Shown here one piece after another: positions 1 through 9,750 of a stretch of DNA of 64,000 nucleotides. The notes under the pieces are model-generated. The model had not been told where the DNA came from and did not search any database. It saw only the letters and a program-made list of their open reading frames with translations. A program made the position numbers and the translations under genes. Every line of letters starts with the position of its first letter. The first letter of the stretch is position 1. Origin of the DNA: Thermocatellispora tengchongensis (GTDB lineage: Bacteria; Actinomycetota; Actinomycetes; Streptosporangiales; Streptosporangiaceae); the NCBI RefSeq assembly GCF_014202315.1, contig NZ_JACHGN010000001.1:640635-704634 (forward strand), given 5' to 3'.

Positions 1-683
1 CCGGCGATCCCGACGTGCCCGGCCTGGACTACGGCGTGGTCTACGAGCCCGCCGGCGAGACCAACGAGGTCGGCGGCGACTTCTACGACCTGTTCGCCTG
101 CGCCGACGGCGCCTGGCGGTTCGCGATCGGCGACGTGTGCGGCACCGGCCCCGAGGCCGCCGCGGTGACCGGCCTGGCCCGGCACACCCTGCGGCTGCTG
201 GCCCGCGAGGGCCACGGCGTCGCCGCGGTGCTCGGCCGGCTGAACGAGGCGATCCTGGAGGAGGGCGAGCGGGCCCGGTTCCTGACCCTGCTGCACGGCG
301 AGATCACCCAGACCGCCCACGGCCTGGATGTGAAGCTGGTGTCGGCCGGCCACCCCGAGGCGCTGCGGCTGCGGCCCAGCGGCGTGGTCGAGGTGGTGGC
401 CACGCCGCAGTCGCTGCTGGGGGTGTTCCCCGAGGTCTCCTTCGAGGAGGATCTGGTCCGGCTCGACCACGACGACGTGCTGCTCGCGGTCACCGACGGC
501 GTGACCGAGCGCCGCTCGGGCTCCCGGCTGCTCGACGACGACGGCGGGCTGGCCAAGATCCTGGCCGAGTGCGTGGGCCTGTCGGCCCAGGCCGTGGCCG
601 AGCGCATCCGGCGCCGGGTGCAGGACTTCGCCCCCGAGCCCAGCGCCGACGACCTGGCGATCCTGGTCCTGCGGGCCGGCTAG
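1..683 (+). CDS. PP2C/SpoIIE-family serine phosphatase, C-terminal part (cut by window edge)
   Basis: The reading frame is already open at base 3 and runs to a TAG at 681-683, so the start lies outside the window; the in-frame GTG at 15 is probably internal. The protein shows the SpoIIE/RsbU phosphatase signatures: a GGDFYDLF metal-binding segment, GDVCGTGPEAA, VTDGVTERR and a terminal ADDLAILVLR. Family members dephosphorylate anti-anti-sigma factors in partner-switching pathways, and in actinomycetes often carry N-terminal PAS/GAF sensor domains, which would lie outside this window. The substrate cannot be named here. It converges on the S9 peptidase gene. Confidence 0.85.
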   Translation, partial: GDPDVPGLDYGVVYEPAGETNEVGGDFYDLFACADGAWRFAIGDVCGTGPEAAAVTGLARHTLRLLAREGHGVAAVLGRLNEAILEEGERARFLTLLHGEITQTAHGLDVKLVSAGHPEALRLRPSGVVEVVATPQSLLGVFPEVSFEEDLVRLDHDDVLLAVTDGVTERRSGSRLLDDDGGLAKILAECVGLSAQAVAERIRRRVQDFAPEPSADDLAILVLRAG

Positions 684-729
684 GCGGTGCCGGGCCGGCC
701 GGAGCCGCCGGGGGCCGGCCTCGGGCCGG

Positions 730-2505
730 TCACGCCATCGGCTTGGGCGTGTTCAGCCGGGAGCGGGCGAAGTCGAGCTGGGCGGCCATCTGGGCGATGC
801 GCTCGGCGGTGACCAGCGAGCCGTGCCCGGCGTCGAACCGGTAGACCTCGTGGTCGTGGCCGCGCGCGGCCAGCCGGGCGACGTACGCCTCGACCTGCCG
901 GATCGGGCAGCGCGGGTCGTTCTCGCCGGCCAGGATCAGCACCGGGGCCTCGACCTGGTCCACGTACGTGATCGGCGAGGACGCGGCGTACACGTCGGGC
1001 ACCTCGGCGGGAGAGCCGCCGAGCAGGCTGCGGTGGTAGGCGCGCAGGCCCTCGGTCTCCTCCTCGTACGTCGCCGCGTGGTCGGCGATCGGCACGGCCG
1101 CGATGCCGGCGGCCCAGATCTTGGGCTGGGTGCCCAGGGCGAGCAGGGTGAGGAAGCCGCCCCAGGAACCGCCCGCGACCACGAGCCGGTCGGGGTCGGC
1201 GATGCCCTGGGCGACGACGTGCTCGCGCACCGCCGAGACGTCGGCCAGCTCGATGTGGCCGACCTCGCCGTGCAGCGCGTCGCGCCAGGCCGAGCCGTAC
1301 CCGGTGGAGCCGCGGTAGTTGACCCGCACGACCGCGAAGCCGTGGTCCACCCAGGCCGCGACCGGCGGGGAGAAGGAGTCCACGTCCTGCGTGCCCGGCC
1401 CGCCGTGCAGCAGGAAGACGGCCGGGTACGGCGGGCCGCCGCGCTCGGGCCGCGAGACCAGCGCGTGCACCCGGCCGCCGGGGCCCTCGACGTCCAGGTC
1501 CTCGACCGGGACCGAGGGCGGGGAGGACGGGCCGGGCGGGTTGAGCACGATGCCGCCGGTGCTGGAGCGGACCACGGGCGGGTGGGCGGCGCTGGACCAG
1601 ACGTATTCGACGGTGCCGTCGGGACGCGCGCCGGCCGCCTCGATGACGCCGTGTGGGGTCTCGATCGGGATCATGTCGCCGGCGCCGAGGTCGTAGCGGT
1701 GCAGGCGGGTGCGGCCCCGGGAGTTGCGCACGATGAGCAGGGCGCGGCCGTCCTCGTACCAGTCGGCGGTGATCTCGCCCTGGTCGCGCAGCCAGACCTC
1801 GCGCTGGTCGCCGGTCACCGGGTCCCAGATCAGCGGCTCGCGCCGGCCGCGCCGCTCGTGCAGCACGAGCAGGCGGCGGTCGCCGGGCACCGGGGCGAAG
1901 CGCAGGCCGACGACGCCCTTGCCGGGCCCGTCGTGCAGGTCGCCGACCGTGGAGCCGTCGGGACGCAGCACGCGCAGCGCCGGGTGCTGGTGGTCGCCGT
2001 GCTCGCTGTGCCCGATCGCGATCAGCGAGCCGTCCAGGGAGATCGCGGCGACGTGCGCGGACTCGGCGTGCTCGTAGATCACCTTGGTGGACTCGCCGGG
2101 GCGCACGAGGTGGACGCGGAAGCCCTCGCCGGGCGTGGCCATGCCGATGGCCGCCGTGCCCGCGGCGGACAGGGCGATCCCGGCGGGGTGGCCGGGGCCG
2201 GGCCCGACGGGCTCGTCCGGGCCGCCCGCGAACGGCTGGCGCATCCACTGGCCGCGCTCGTCGCCGTCGGTGTCGGCGAACCACCAGATCCAGCGTCCGG
2301 TGGGATCGATCGCGCCGTACGCCGTGCCGTTCCGGCGGTCGGTGACCTGCCGGGAGGTTCCGGAAGTGCGGTCCCAAGCGTAGATTTCCCAGGTTCCGGA
2401 AGCGTTGCACCGGTAGACGGCCTGGCTCGGGGCCTGCCTCGCCCACACGGGCAGCGTCATCCGTGGCGCCCGGAACCTGGCTTGCCAGCGTTCCTCCGCC
2501 TTCAT
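730..2505 (-). CDS. S9 family prolyl oligopeptidase-like peptidase
   Basis: 591 residues: an N-terminal beta-propeller-like half (about 1-340) and a C-terminal alpha/beta hydrolase half (about 345-591). The catalytic triad is visible as Ser447 in GGSWGG, Asp530 in AGENDPRCP and His561 in DAGHGS, with an oxyanion HGGPG at about 367-371. This is the layout of acylaminoacyl peptidases/dipeptidyl aminopeptidases, which cleave short peptides or esters. The start is the ATG at 2505 because GGGAGGGG sits just upstream; the frame stays open to 2634 without a comparable ribosome site. No signal peptide is seen, so it is probably cytoplasmic. It lies 205 bases downstream of the rRNA methyltransferase gene. 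Confidence 0.9.
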   Translation of the reverse strand: MKAEERWQARFRAPRMTLPVWARQAPSQAVYRCNASGTWEIYAWDRTSGTSRQVTDRRNGTAYGAIDPTGRWIWWFADTDGDERGQWMRQPFAGGPDEPVGPGPGHPAGIALSAAGTAAIGMATPGEGFRVHLVRPGESTKVIYEHAESAHVAAISLDGSLIAIGHSEHGDHQHPALRVLRPDGSTVGDLHDGPGKGVVGLRFAPVPGDRRLLVLHERRGRREPLIWDPVTGDQREVWLRDQGEITADWYEDGRALLIVRNSRGRTRLHRYDLGAGDMIPIETPHGVIEAAGARPDGTVEYVWSSAAHPPVVRSSTGGIVLNPPGPSSPPSVPVEDLDVEGPGGRVHALVSRPERGGPPYPAVFLLHGGPGTQDVDSFSPPVAAWVDHGFAVVRVNYRGSTGYGSAWRDALHGEVGHIELADVSAVREHVVAQGIADPDRLVVAGGSWGGFLTLLALGTQPKIWAAGIAAVPIADHAATYEEETEGLRAYHRSLLGGSPAEVPDVYAASSPITYVDQVEAPVLILAGENDPRCPIRQVEAYVARLAARGHDHEVYRFDAGHGSLVTAERIAQMAAQLDFARSRLNTPKPMA

Positions 2506-2710
2506 ATGGCGCGTCCCCTCCCTCGGGTCCGCATCGCGCACGTGCGACTGCGCGCGAGAGGACCCAACGCTCGCCCGGCTACGGGTTCGGCGGGTTGCCG
2601 TCCAGTATCTCGCGTTGGGGCGGGAAATGTTCAAGGAATGTGTCGGATTTTGGGACTAATGGCCACTTCAGTAACACCTGTCCCGCAGGCCAGTCAAGGA
2701 ATCCGCTTGA

Positions 2711-3553
2711 TCAACGCGCCGGTTCGAAGGTAGACATGCGGAACGCCGCCGTCACCGCGAGGGGGGTCGCGAGGGCCCCGATCCGCTCCCGCAGCGCCGC
2801 CGGGTCGGCGTGCCACGCGCTCGGTCCCATCGCCACGACGGCCTCGATCGCCTCGGGGCCGAGGTCGAGCCCGAACCGTACCACCCGCCGATCCGTCTCG
2901 GCGAACCCGCCCCCGCTCAGGCTGCGCTCCACCCGCCGCTCCTTGTCCTCGTCCACCGACAGCAGGCCGAGCATCCCGACGAGCGGACGCAGGTGGTCCG
3001 GCTCCGGCGTGACCACGACGAGCACGCCGCCCGGCCGCAGCACCCGGGCGAACTCCGGGCCGTTGCGCGGCGCGAACACGTTCAGCACGACGTCCACGGC
3101 GGCGTCGGCGACCGGCAGGGGCCGCCAGATGTCGGCCACGACCGCGCCCACGCGCGGATGGGCGCGTGCCGCGCGTTTGACGGCGTGCTTGGACACGTCG
3201 AGCGCGATCCCGCGGGCCTCGGCGGGCAGGGCGCGGGCCAGGTAGTAGCCGGTGCCGGCGCCGGCGTCCAGCACGGCCCCGCCCGGGGGCAGCGCGGCGC
3301 GTACGGTCCGGGCCAGCGTGTCCGCGAGCGGCGCGTAGTGTCCGGCCCGCAGGAACGCGTCGCGGGCGGCGACCATGGCCGGGCTGTCGGCCGTGCCCGG
3401 CGAGCCCGCGCCCGCCAGCAGGCTGACGTACCCCTGCCGCGCCACGTCGAAGGCGTGGCCCGCGCCGCAGCGCAGCGCACCCGCGCCCGGCGTCAGCGCC
3501 CCGCCGCACACCGGGCAGGCCAGCAGGTCCACGACATCGTCCAGCACGGGCAC
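2711..3553 (-). CDS. RlmA-family 23S rRNA (guanine-N1)-methyltransferase
   Basis: 280 residues. The N-terminus has the zinc site typical of RlmA/TlrB proteins (Cys13, Cys16, Cys29, His33), followed by a Rossmann SAM-binding motif DAGAGTG at about 96-102. RlmA(I) methylates G745 and RlmA(II)/TlrB methylates G748 in 23S rRNA, the latter contributing to tylosin resistance; which base is used here cannot be told from sequence. The start is a GTG at 3553. The gene begins 24 bases after the rho paralog stop, so the two are likely co-transcribed. Confidence 0.85.
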   Translation of the reverse strand: MPVLDDVVDLLACPVCGGALTPGAGALRCGAGHAFDVARQGYVSLLAGAGSPGTADSPAMVAARDAFLRAGHYAPLADTLARTVRAALPPGGAVLDAGAGTGYYLARALPAEARGIALDVSKHAVKRAARAHPRVGAVVADIWRPLPVADAAVDVVLNVFAPRNGPEFARVLRPGGVLVVVTPEPDHLRPLVGMLGLLSVDEDKERRVERSLSGGGFAETDRRVVRFGLDLGPEAIEAVVAMGPSAWHADPAALRERIGALATPLAVTAAFRMSTFEPAR

Positions 3554-3577
3554 CAGGCTAGAGCCAGGCGGGGGAGG

Positions 3578-4765
3578 TCACGCGGCCTGGCGGACGACCT
3601 CGTTCAGGAACGCCGCGTTGCTGCGGGTCTCGCGCAGCCGGTCCAGGAGGAGCTCCAGGGCCTGCGTCTTGTCCAGCGCGCCGAGGGTGCGGCGCAGCCG
3701 CCGGCGCAGGTCCAGCTCGGCGGCGGGGATCAGGATCTCCTCACGCCGGGTGCCGGAGGCGTCGAGGTCCACGGCCGGGTACAGCCCCCGCTCGGCCAGG
3801 GCGCGGCTGAGCCGCAGCTCCATGTTGCCGGTGCCCTTGAACTCCTCGAAGAGGTTGTCGTCCATCCGGGAGCCGGTCTCAACGAGGGCGGTGGCGATGA
3901 CGGTCAGCGAGCCGCCCTCGCGTACGTTGCGGGCCGCGCCGAAGAAGCGCCGGGGCGGGAGCAGCGCCTGCGCGTCGATGCCCCCGGCGAGGATGCGGCC
4001 CCCGCCGGGGGCCAGGTTGTTGTACGCCCGGCCGAGCCGGGTCAGCGAGTCGAGCAGCACCACGACGTCGCGTCCTCGCTCGACCAGGCGCTTGGCGCGC
4101 TCGATGGCCAGCTCGGCGACGGCGGTGTGGTCGCGGTCGGGACGGTCGAAGGTGGAGGCGGCGACCTCGCCGCGGACGGTCTCGCGGATCTCGGTGACCT
4201 CCTCGGGACGCTCGCCGACGAGCACCACCATCAGGTGGCACTCGGGGTGATTACGGCCGATCGCGGCGGCCACGGCCTGCAAGACCATGGTCTTGCCCGC
4301 TTTCGGCGGCGCCACGATCAGGCCGCGCTGCCCCTTGCCGATCGGGGCGAACAGGTCGATCACCCGGGTGGTGACGGCGTCGCCGCCGCCTTCGAGGCGC
4401 AGCGGCTCGCGCGGGTGGATCGGGGTCATCTCGGCGAAGACGGGCCGGTCGCGCCGGCGGGCCGAGCCGTTGACGGACTCGACCGTGGCGAGCTGGGTGT
4501 ACGGCTTGCGCGCGGTCGCCTCGACCAGGTCGCCGTGGCGCAGGCCGAAGCGTTTGACCTGGGTGAGGGGCACGCGTACGTCGTCGCGGCCGGGCAGGAA
4601 GCCATTGCGCCGGATATATCCGGCTTTGTCGCCACGTAGGTCGAGCAACCCGGCCACGGGCTCGCCCTGCCCGGCGATGGGCTCGCCCTGCGCGGCCGTG
4701 CGCGCGGACGCGGCCGGATCGTCGTCGTCGGAGAAGTCGCCGTCGGAGAAGATGATGCTGGTCAT
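3578..4765 (-). CDS. rho: Transcription termination factor Rho, short form
   Basis: 395 residues from the ATG at 4765, chosen for a near-perfect AGGAGG three bases before it. A short acidic N-terminus (1-35) precedes a cold-shock-like RNA-binding domain (about 40-115) and the hexameric ATPase core with Walker A APPKAGKT at 152-159, FDRPDRDH, DVVVLLDS and the Q/R-loop region EEFKGTGNMEL. Housekeeping actinobacterial Rho proteins are usually 600 residues or more, with a Rho-N SAP-like domain and a long basic insert; both are absent. It may therefore be a second, specialised Rho, although loss of the extension in a sole Rho cannot be excluded. It is followed by the rRNA methyltransferase gene. 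Confidence 0.9.
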   Translation of the reverse strand: MTSIIFSDGDFSDDDDPAASARTAAQGEPIAGQGEPVAGLLDLRGDKAGYIRRNGFLPGRDDVRVPLTQVKRFGLRHGDLVEATARKPYTQLATVESVNGSARRRDRPVFAEMTPIHPREPLRLEGGGDAVTTRVIDLFAPIGKGQRGLIVAPPKAGKTMVLQAVAAAIGRNHPECHLMVVLVGERPEEVTEIRETVRGEVAASTFDRPDRDHTAVAELAIERAKRLVERGRDVVVLLDSLTRLGRAYNNLAPGGGRILAGGIDAQALLPPRRFFGAARNVREGGSLTVIATALVETGSRMDDNLFEEFKGTGNMELRLSRALAERGLYPAVDLDASGTRREEILIPAAELDLRRRLRRTLGALDKTQALELLLDRLRETRSNAAFLNEVVRQAA

Positions 4766-4812
4766 GGCCCTCCTAACGAGGGGATGAGGGCCGCGCCGGG
4801 GTGTGCGGAGGG

Positions 4813-4859
4813 GTCCGCCGCGCGCGGCGGACCGGACCTGGAAACGCCCCAGCGGGGCG
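4813..4859 (-). promoter_or_regulatory. Paired hairpins in the 5' leader of the short rho
   Basis: Positions 4813-4832 form a perfect 20-base palindrome (GTCCGCCGCG and its complement) and 4845-4859 a second stem CGCCCC-AGC-GGGGCG. Both lie 48-95 bases upstream of the rho ATG, so they would fold in its leader RNA. Rho genes are often autoregulated by premature termination in the leader, and these could serve that. The structure is seen directly; the regulatory role is inference. Confidence 0.5.
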
Positions 4860-5084
4860 GGGTGAACGGCCGCCCGCGGAACGGGGCGGCGATGAGGAAA
4901 CCGGCCGGACCAGCCCGCCCCCGATCGGACCATCGGGTGGGCACGGCGTCAACGGCCGCCTTCAGCGTACATCGCGGGGCGTCGCTTGACGAGGGCTTGC
5001 AATCCGCGTCGCACGGCTGCAAGTCGTCTGCAGTCGGCGATCAAGCCGGGTGCGGTCTCATGGATCCCGAGAGGAACCAAGGGG

Positions 5085-5252
5085 ATGACGAAGATGAAGA
5101 CCACCTGCTGCCCGCGCTGCCGTACCGCGCTCGACGAGGGACCGGTCGTCTACCGCTGCGCCACCTGCCGGCGCGCGGTGTACGCCGCCGACCTGGACCG
5201 CGACTACGTGCCGGCGCACGCCGCGCGCACCCGCGCGCTCGCCGCGGTGTGA
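5085..5252 (+). CDS. Small zinc-ribbon protein
   Basis: A 55-residue protein (MTKMKTTCC...) with two knuckles, CPRC and CATC, separated by 14 residues, which would bind one zinc ion. The rest is a charged tail. The start at 5085 follows GAGAGG; an in-frame ATG at 5094 is the alternative. A strong hairpin terminator follows 25 bases downstream, so it is a single-gene unit divergent from rho. The function is unknown. Confidence 0.65.
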   Translation: MTKMKTTCCPRCRTALDEGPVVYRCATCRRAVYAADLDRDYVPAHAARTRALAAV

Positions 5253-5277
5253 CGCTCACAGACTCTGGGAGAAGGAT

Positions 5278-5310
5278 GTACGGCTCCCGCTGAGGGGGCG
5301 GGAGCCGTAC
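5278..5310 (+). terminator. Strong intrinsic-type hairpin after the zinc-ribbon gene
   Basis: A 13-bp perfect stem (5278-5290 with 5298-5310, GTACGGCTCCCGC and its complement) and a seven-base loop. There is no U-tract, which is usual for high-GC actinomycete terminators. Confidence 0.75.
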
Positions 5311-5339
5311 CACCGGCTCCGGGGCCCGTAGGGGACGCG

Positions 5340-5590
5340 GGTCCCGGGTAGTTCGGGGGGAGCACGCGGGGAAGGTGCTCGGCACCGGGGATCGGGGGAT
5401 CACCGGGGCCAGATCGGGGGGAGCGCTCCGGGGGGAGCGTTCGTACGGCCGGGGGGAGCGCTCCGGGGGGAGCGCCGGCTGCCGGGGGACACGGGGACCG
5501 GGGGGACACGGGGGAAACAAGGGGAAACGGGGGGAACAAGGGGGAACCCGGGGGGGATACCGGGGGAACCGGGGGCGTCGGGAAGGCGGG
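5340..5590 (+). repeat. G-run-rich non-coding island
   Basis: The 598 bases between the zinc-ribbon gene and the hydrolase gene hold no convincing gene. Within them, about 250 bases consist largely of runs of three to seven G on the + strand, separated by short A/C/T spacers, including repeated GGGGGGAGCG units around 5417-5481. The strand asymmetry is extreme. Many overlapping G-quadruplex patterns are possible. The + frame reads as a Gly/Arg-rich collagen-like peptide and the - frame as a proline-rich one, both best explained by the base composition. Confidence 0.6.
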
Positions 5591-5758
5591 GTGCCGCGCG
5601 GCTCGTGGGGGGCCATGCGACACCCCGCCTCAATGGCGTTTCGGCACCTTTCATCCGGGAAATACCCGCCTGCCGCGCTGAGCTGCGGCTATGCCGTTCC
5701 CGCCGGGCGTACCGGCCTCGGTGCGTGACCACCACGGCCTGACATGCGACGATAGTGA

Positions 5759-6694
<936 letters not shown>

Positions 6695-6720
6695 TCCGGC
6701 GGGCGACGGCGGCCTAATTC

Positions 6721-6732
6721 CTCGTGTACGAG
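6721..6732. promoter_or_regulatory. Candidate operator upstream of the OhrR-like gene
   Basis: CTCG-TGTA-CGAG, a palindrome with the same CGTGTACG core as the site at 5799-5810. It lies about 25 bases upstream of the -10 element, a place where bound protein could interfere with polymerase. Confidence 0.4.
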
Positions 6733-6757
6733 CAAATCGTAAGCGTTGCTGGTTGGG

Positions 6758-6763
6758 CTAGAA
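6758..6763 (+). promoter_or_regulatory. -10 element of a probable leaderless transcript
   Basis: TAGAAT ends seven bases before the ATG at 6771, and no Shine-Dalgarno sequence is present. Transcription would start at or next to the ATG, giving a leaderless mRNA, which is common in actinomycetes. No good -35 match was found. Confidence 0.45.
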
Positions 6764-6770
6764 TCGGTGC

Positions 6771-7256
6771 ATGGCACCATCCTCCCCGACCGAAATCTCC
6801 GGCGGGACCGGGACCGCTCCCGCCGGGCCGCTGTCGCCGCTGCTCTGCTTCGACCTGTACGCCGCCTCGCGCAGCGTCACCGCGGTCTACCGCACCCTGC
6901 TCGACCCGCTCGGCCTGACCTACCCGCAGTACCTCGTGCTGGTGCTGCTGTGGCAGCGCCGGCGCAGCACCGTGCGCGAGCTGGTCGAGGAACTGCGGCT
7001 CGACTACAACACCATCTCCCCCCTGCTCAAGCGGCTGGAGGCGCGCGGCCTGCTGAGCCGGCACCGCCGCCCCGACGACGAGCGCTCCGTCGAGGTCACG
7101 CTCACCGAGGAGGGGCACGCCCTGCGGGAGCGGTGCGCGCACGTCCCCGACACCATCGCCGAGGCCATGGGCATCGACGCCGAGACGATGGCCGACCTGC
7201 AGCACGTGCTGCGCCGCGTCACCGCCTCCGCCACGGGCTACGCCGAGGCGCGCTGA
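6771..7256 (+). CDS. OhrR-like MarR-family redox regulator
   Basis: 161 residues with a MarR winged helix. The N-terminal LLCFDLYAASR segment carries Cys26, with Tyr40 and Tyr51 at the +14 and +25 spacings seen in Bacillus OhrR (Cys15, Tyr29, Tyr40), so the peroxide-sensing triad appears complete. OhrR proteins repress a peroxidase gene until the cysteine is oxidised by organic hydroperoxide. No ohr gene is nearby; the adjacent hydrolase is the likely target. The 3' end overlaps the convergent LysR gene by 19 bases. Confidence 0.85.
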   Translation: MAPSSPTEISGGTGTAPAGPLSPLLCFDLYAASRSVTAVYRTLLDPLGLTYPQYLVLVLLWQRRRSTVRELVEELRLDYNTISPLLKRLEARGLLSRHRRPDDERSVEVTLTEEGHALRERCAHVPDTIAEAMGIDAETMADLQHVLRRVTASATGYAEAR

Positions 7257-8134
7257 CCCGCGTCCCCCCGCCCGCCGGGCAGCGCGGCGAGGAAGGCGCG
7301 GGTCTGGGGGCGGGTGTCGTCCGCCCGCCAGGCGATGGCCAGCTCGGCCGGGGCCAGGCCGCGCACCGGCCGGTACGCCACCCCGGGCCGGGAGTAGAGC
7401 GTGGCGTTGCCCTCCGCGATCAGGGCCACGCCCAGCCCGCTGGTGACCGCCTCGAAGGTCTCATCGGCGGTGCCCGCCGTCGCCGCGATCACCGGCTCGT
7501 CGTCGCGGGCGTCGCGGGCCAGCCAGAAGTCCCGCAGCGGGCCGGCCTCGGCGGGCAGCGCGATGAACGGCTCCTCGCGCAGGTCGTCCAGGGTGACCTC
7601 CTCCTTGCCCGCCAGCGGATGCGACTCGGCCATGGCGATCAGCCTGCGCTCCACCGACAGCACCCGCGTGCGCAGCCCCGGCACCGCCGGCAGCCAGACG
7701 AAGGCCACGTCGGAGCTGCCGTCGGCGAGCCCCCCGCTCGGATCGGACCACTTCACCAGCCGCAGCGACAGCTCCCACCCCGGCATGGCGGCGCGGAACG
7801 CGCGCAGGGCCCGCTGCTGGATGCCCCGGCCCACGGCCGTCTGCATGCCGACCACCAGAGTCCCGCTCGGCACCGCCCCCCGCGCCGCCTCCACCCCGGC
7901 GTTCCACCGCTCCAGCGTCTCGCGCGCGTACGACAGCAGCGCCTCACCGTGCGGCGTCAGCGTCATCCCCGCCGGCACCCGCTCGAACAGCGGGAAGCCG
8001 AGCTGCCGCTCCAGCATCCGCACCTGCTTGGACAGCGCGGGCTGCGACACGAACAGCCGCTGCGCCGCACGGGTCACGTTCAGCTCCTCGGCCACCGCGA
8101 CGAAGTACCGCAGATCCCGCAGATGCACGTCCAT
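7238..8134 (-). CDS. LysR-family transcriptional regulator
   Basis: 298 residues from the ATG at 8134; a TTG two codons upstream is less likely. The N-terminal winged helix (LRDLRYFVAVAEELNVTRAA..., about 4-60) and a C-terminal periplasmic-binding-like effector domain are typical. It is divergent from the aldo/keto reductase gene with 62 bases between, so it probably controls that gene and itself. No strong ribosome site precedes the start, and TATAGC 12 bases upstream could act as a -10 of a near-leaderless transcript. The inducer is unknown. Confidence 0.85.
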   Translation of the reverse strand: MDVHLRDLRYFVAVAEELNVTRAAQRLFVSQPALSKQVRMLERQLGFPLFERVPAGMTLTPHGEALLSYARETLERWNAGVEAARGAVPSGTLVVGMQTAVGRGIQQRALRAFRAAMPGWELSLRLVKWSDPSGGLADGSSDVAFVWLPAVPGLRTRVLSVERRLIAMAESHPLAGKEEVTLDDLREEPFIALPAEAGPLRDFWLARDARDDEPVIAATAGTADETFEAVTSGLGVALIAEGNATLYSRPGVAYRPVRGLAPAELAIAWRADDTRPQTRAFLAALPGGRGDAGQRASA

Positions 8135-8196
8135 AACCAATGGCTATACCGGCTGGTCTTGGACCGCAAGGCGACGCCGGACCCAGGATGTCCGGT

Positions 8197-9177
8197 ATGA
8201 GGACACGCGAGCTGGGCGGGCTGAGGGTGCCGGCGATCGGCTTCGGGGCCATGGTGCTCTCGCCCGGCATGTACGGCGACATCGACGACGACCGGGCCGG
8301 ACGGGCGCTGCGGGCCGCGCTCGACGCGGGGGCGGCCCATGTGGACACCAGTGACGGCTACGGCGACGACGGGCACAACGAGCGGCTGGTCGGCCGGGCG
8401 ATCAAGGGGCGGCGGGACGAGGTGGTGCTGGCCACCAAGTTCGGCCTGGCGGTGCCGGAGGGGGAGCCGAGCCGGTCCTTCCCGGTGGGCTACGCGTTCG
8501 GGGAGCTGCGGGTGAACGCCGAACCGCGCCTGGTGCGCCGGTACGCCGAGCGCAGCCTGGCCAACCTGGGCACCGACGCGATCGACCTGTACTACCTGCA
8601 CTTCCCCGACCCCGGGGTGCCGATCGAGGAGACCGTGGGGGCGATGGGCGAGCTGGTCGAGGCCGGGCTGGTGCGCCATCTCGGGCTGTCCAACGTGACC
8701 GCGGACCAACTGCGGCGGGCGTACGCGGTGCATCCGATCGCGGCGGTGCAGGTGGAGTGGTCGATGTGGCGGCCGGTGGACCCGGAGTTGCGCGCCGCCG
8801 CGCGCGAGCTGGGCGCGGGACTGGTCGCGTGGAGCCCGCTGGGCAGCGGCTTCCTCGCCGGCGCCGTGCGCGAGGTGGGCGCGGACGACTTCCGCCGCCA
8901 CGCGCCGCGCTTCTCCGCCGAGAACCTGGCCGCCAACTACGACCGCTACGCCCCCGTACGCGACCTCGCCGTCGATCTGGGCATCACCCCGGCGCAGCTC
9001 GCCCTGGCCTGGCTGCTGTACCAGGACGACCACGTGGTGGCGATCCCGGGCAGCCGCACCCCGGCCCACATCGAGGAGAACGCCGCCGCGGCCGGGTTCA
9101 CCCTGCACCCGGACACGCTGGCCCGGATCGAGCGGGCCCTGGAGAAGTTCGACGTCAGCGGCGGGACCCTGCTGTGA
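8197..9177 (+). CDS. Aldo/keto reductase
   Basis: 326 residues forming a TIM-barrel NADPH-dependent oxidoreductase. The catalytic tetrad is visible: Asp in VDTSDGYG, Tyr in the same motif, Lys in ATKFG and His in YYLHFPD. The C-terminal [16 protein letters not shown] is the usual nucleotide-binding region. The ATG at 8197 is preferred because AGGA lies eight bases before it; ATG 8188 is in frame. Its stop overlaps the GTG of the next gene, so the two are translationally coupled. The substrate cannot be predicted. Confidence 0.85.
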   Translation: MRTRELGGLRVPAIGFGAMVLSPGMYGDIDDDRAGRALRAALDAGAAHVDTSDGYGDDGHNERLVGRAIKGRRDEVVLATKFGLAVPEGEPSRSFPVGYAFGELRVNAEPRLVRRYAERSLANLGTDAIDLYYLHFPDPGVPIEETVGAMGELVEAGLVRHLGLSNVTADQLRRAYAVHPIAAVQVEWSMWRPVDPELRAAARELGAGLVAWSPLGSGFLAGAVREVGADDFRRHAPRFSAENLAANYDRYAPVRDLAVDLGITPAQLALAWLLYQDDHVVAIPGSRTPAHIEENAAAAGFTLHPDTLARIERALEKFDVSGGTLL

Positions 9178-9653
9178 GGGCCGGGACGAGGGCGCTGGCC
9201 GCGCTGGCGCTGGCGGCGGCGTGCACGGCGTGCGCGGGCCCGGCGGAGCCGCCCGCCCAGACTCCTGCCCAGACCTTCACGCCGACCCCTGCCCGGCCCT
9301 CCGCGTCGGCGCCCGTCGCGTCGTCGGTGCGGGGGGTCGATCCGGCGGCGCAGGCGTACGTGGACGCGGTGAACGCACGGGACCTGGACGCGCTCGTGGC
9401 GTCCTTCGCCGAGGACGGCGTGATCGTGGACGTCTCGCGCGAGATCCGGGGGGCCGAGGAGATCCGGGGCTGGGCCGAGCGCGAGGTGATCGGGGGCAGG
9501 CTCGACGTGCTGGAGATCGTCGAGCCCCGCCGCGACGGTCAGAAGCTGCTCGTACACTGGGCCCCCGGTGGCAGCGACGGCTGGCGGGCCCACTACGATT
9601 TCACCGTCGCCGACGGCAAGATCGTCCGCGCCGACCTCCAGTACGCCGATTAG
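9174..9653 (+). CDS. Probable lipoprotein with SnoaL/NTF2-like domain
   Basis: 159 residues. A GTG start overlaps the stop of the reductase gene (GTGA). The first 22 residues form a short basic/hydrophobic signal ending LAAAC, an imperfect lipobox, then a Pro/Thr/Ala-rich spacer. Residues about 55-159 (PAAQAYVDAVNARDLDALV...) fit a SnoaL-like NTF2 fold, a small cone that often binds hydrophobic ligands. No catalytic role is evident. Confidence 0.7.
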   Translation: MRAGTRALAALALAAACTACAGPAEPPAQTPAQTFTPTPARPSASAPVASSVRGVDPAAQAYVDAVNARDLDALVASFAEDGVIVDVSREIRGAEEIRGWAEREVIGGRLDVLEIVEPRRDGQKLLVHWAPGGSDGWRAHYDFTVADGKIVRADLQYAD

Positions 9654-9712
9654 GCGAGCGCGGCACCGTACCGCATGCGAGGCGCGTCCGGCTCTCAGTG
9701 TCCCGCGCTCGC
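9654..9712 (+). terminator. Possible terminator after the lipoprotein gene
   Basis: GCGAGCGCGG at 9654-9663 immediately follows the stop codon and is exactly complementary to 9703-9712. The 39-base loop makes it weaker than a classical terminator. Confidence 0.35.
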
Positions 9713-9750
9713 ACTGCCCCGACCCGGGCCCGGCGCTGTCTCATGAATTC

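Noticed and set aside
684..729. GC-rich imperfect palindromes between the phosphatase and S9 peptidase genes as a terminator
   Set aside because: Pairing is patchy and cannot be told from background GGCC-rich sequence.
5375..5728. Collagen-like Gly-X-Y frame in the G-run island
   Set aside because: The pattern follows from runs of G; there is no ribosome site and the opposite strand gives an equally long Pro-rich frame.
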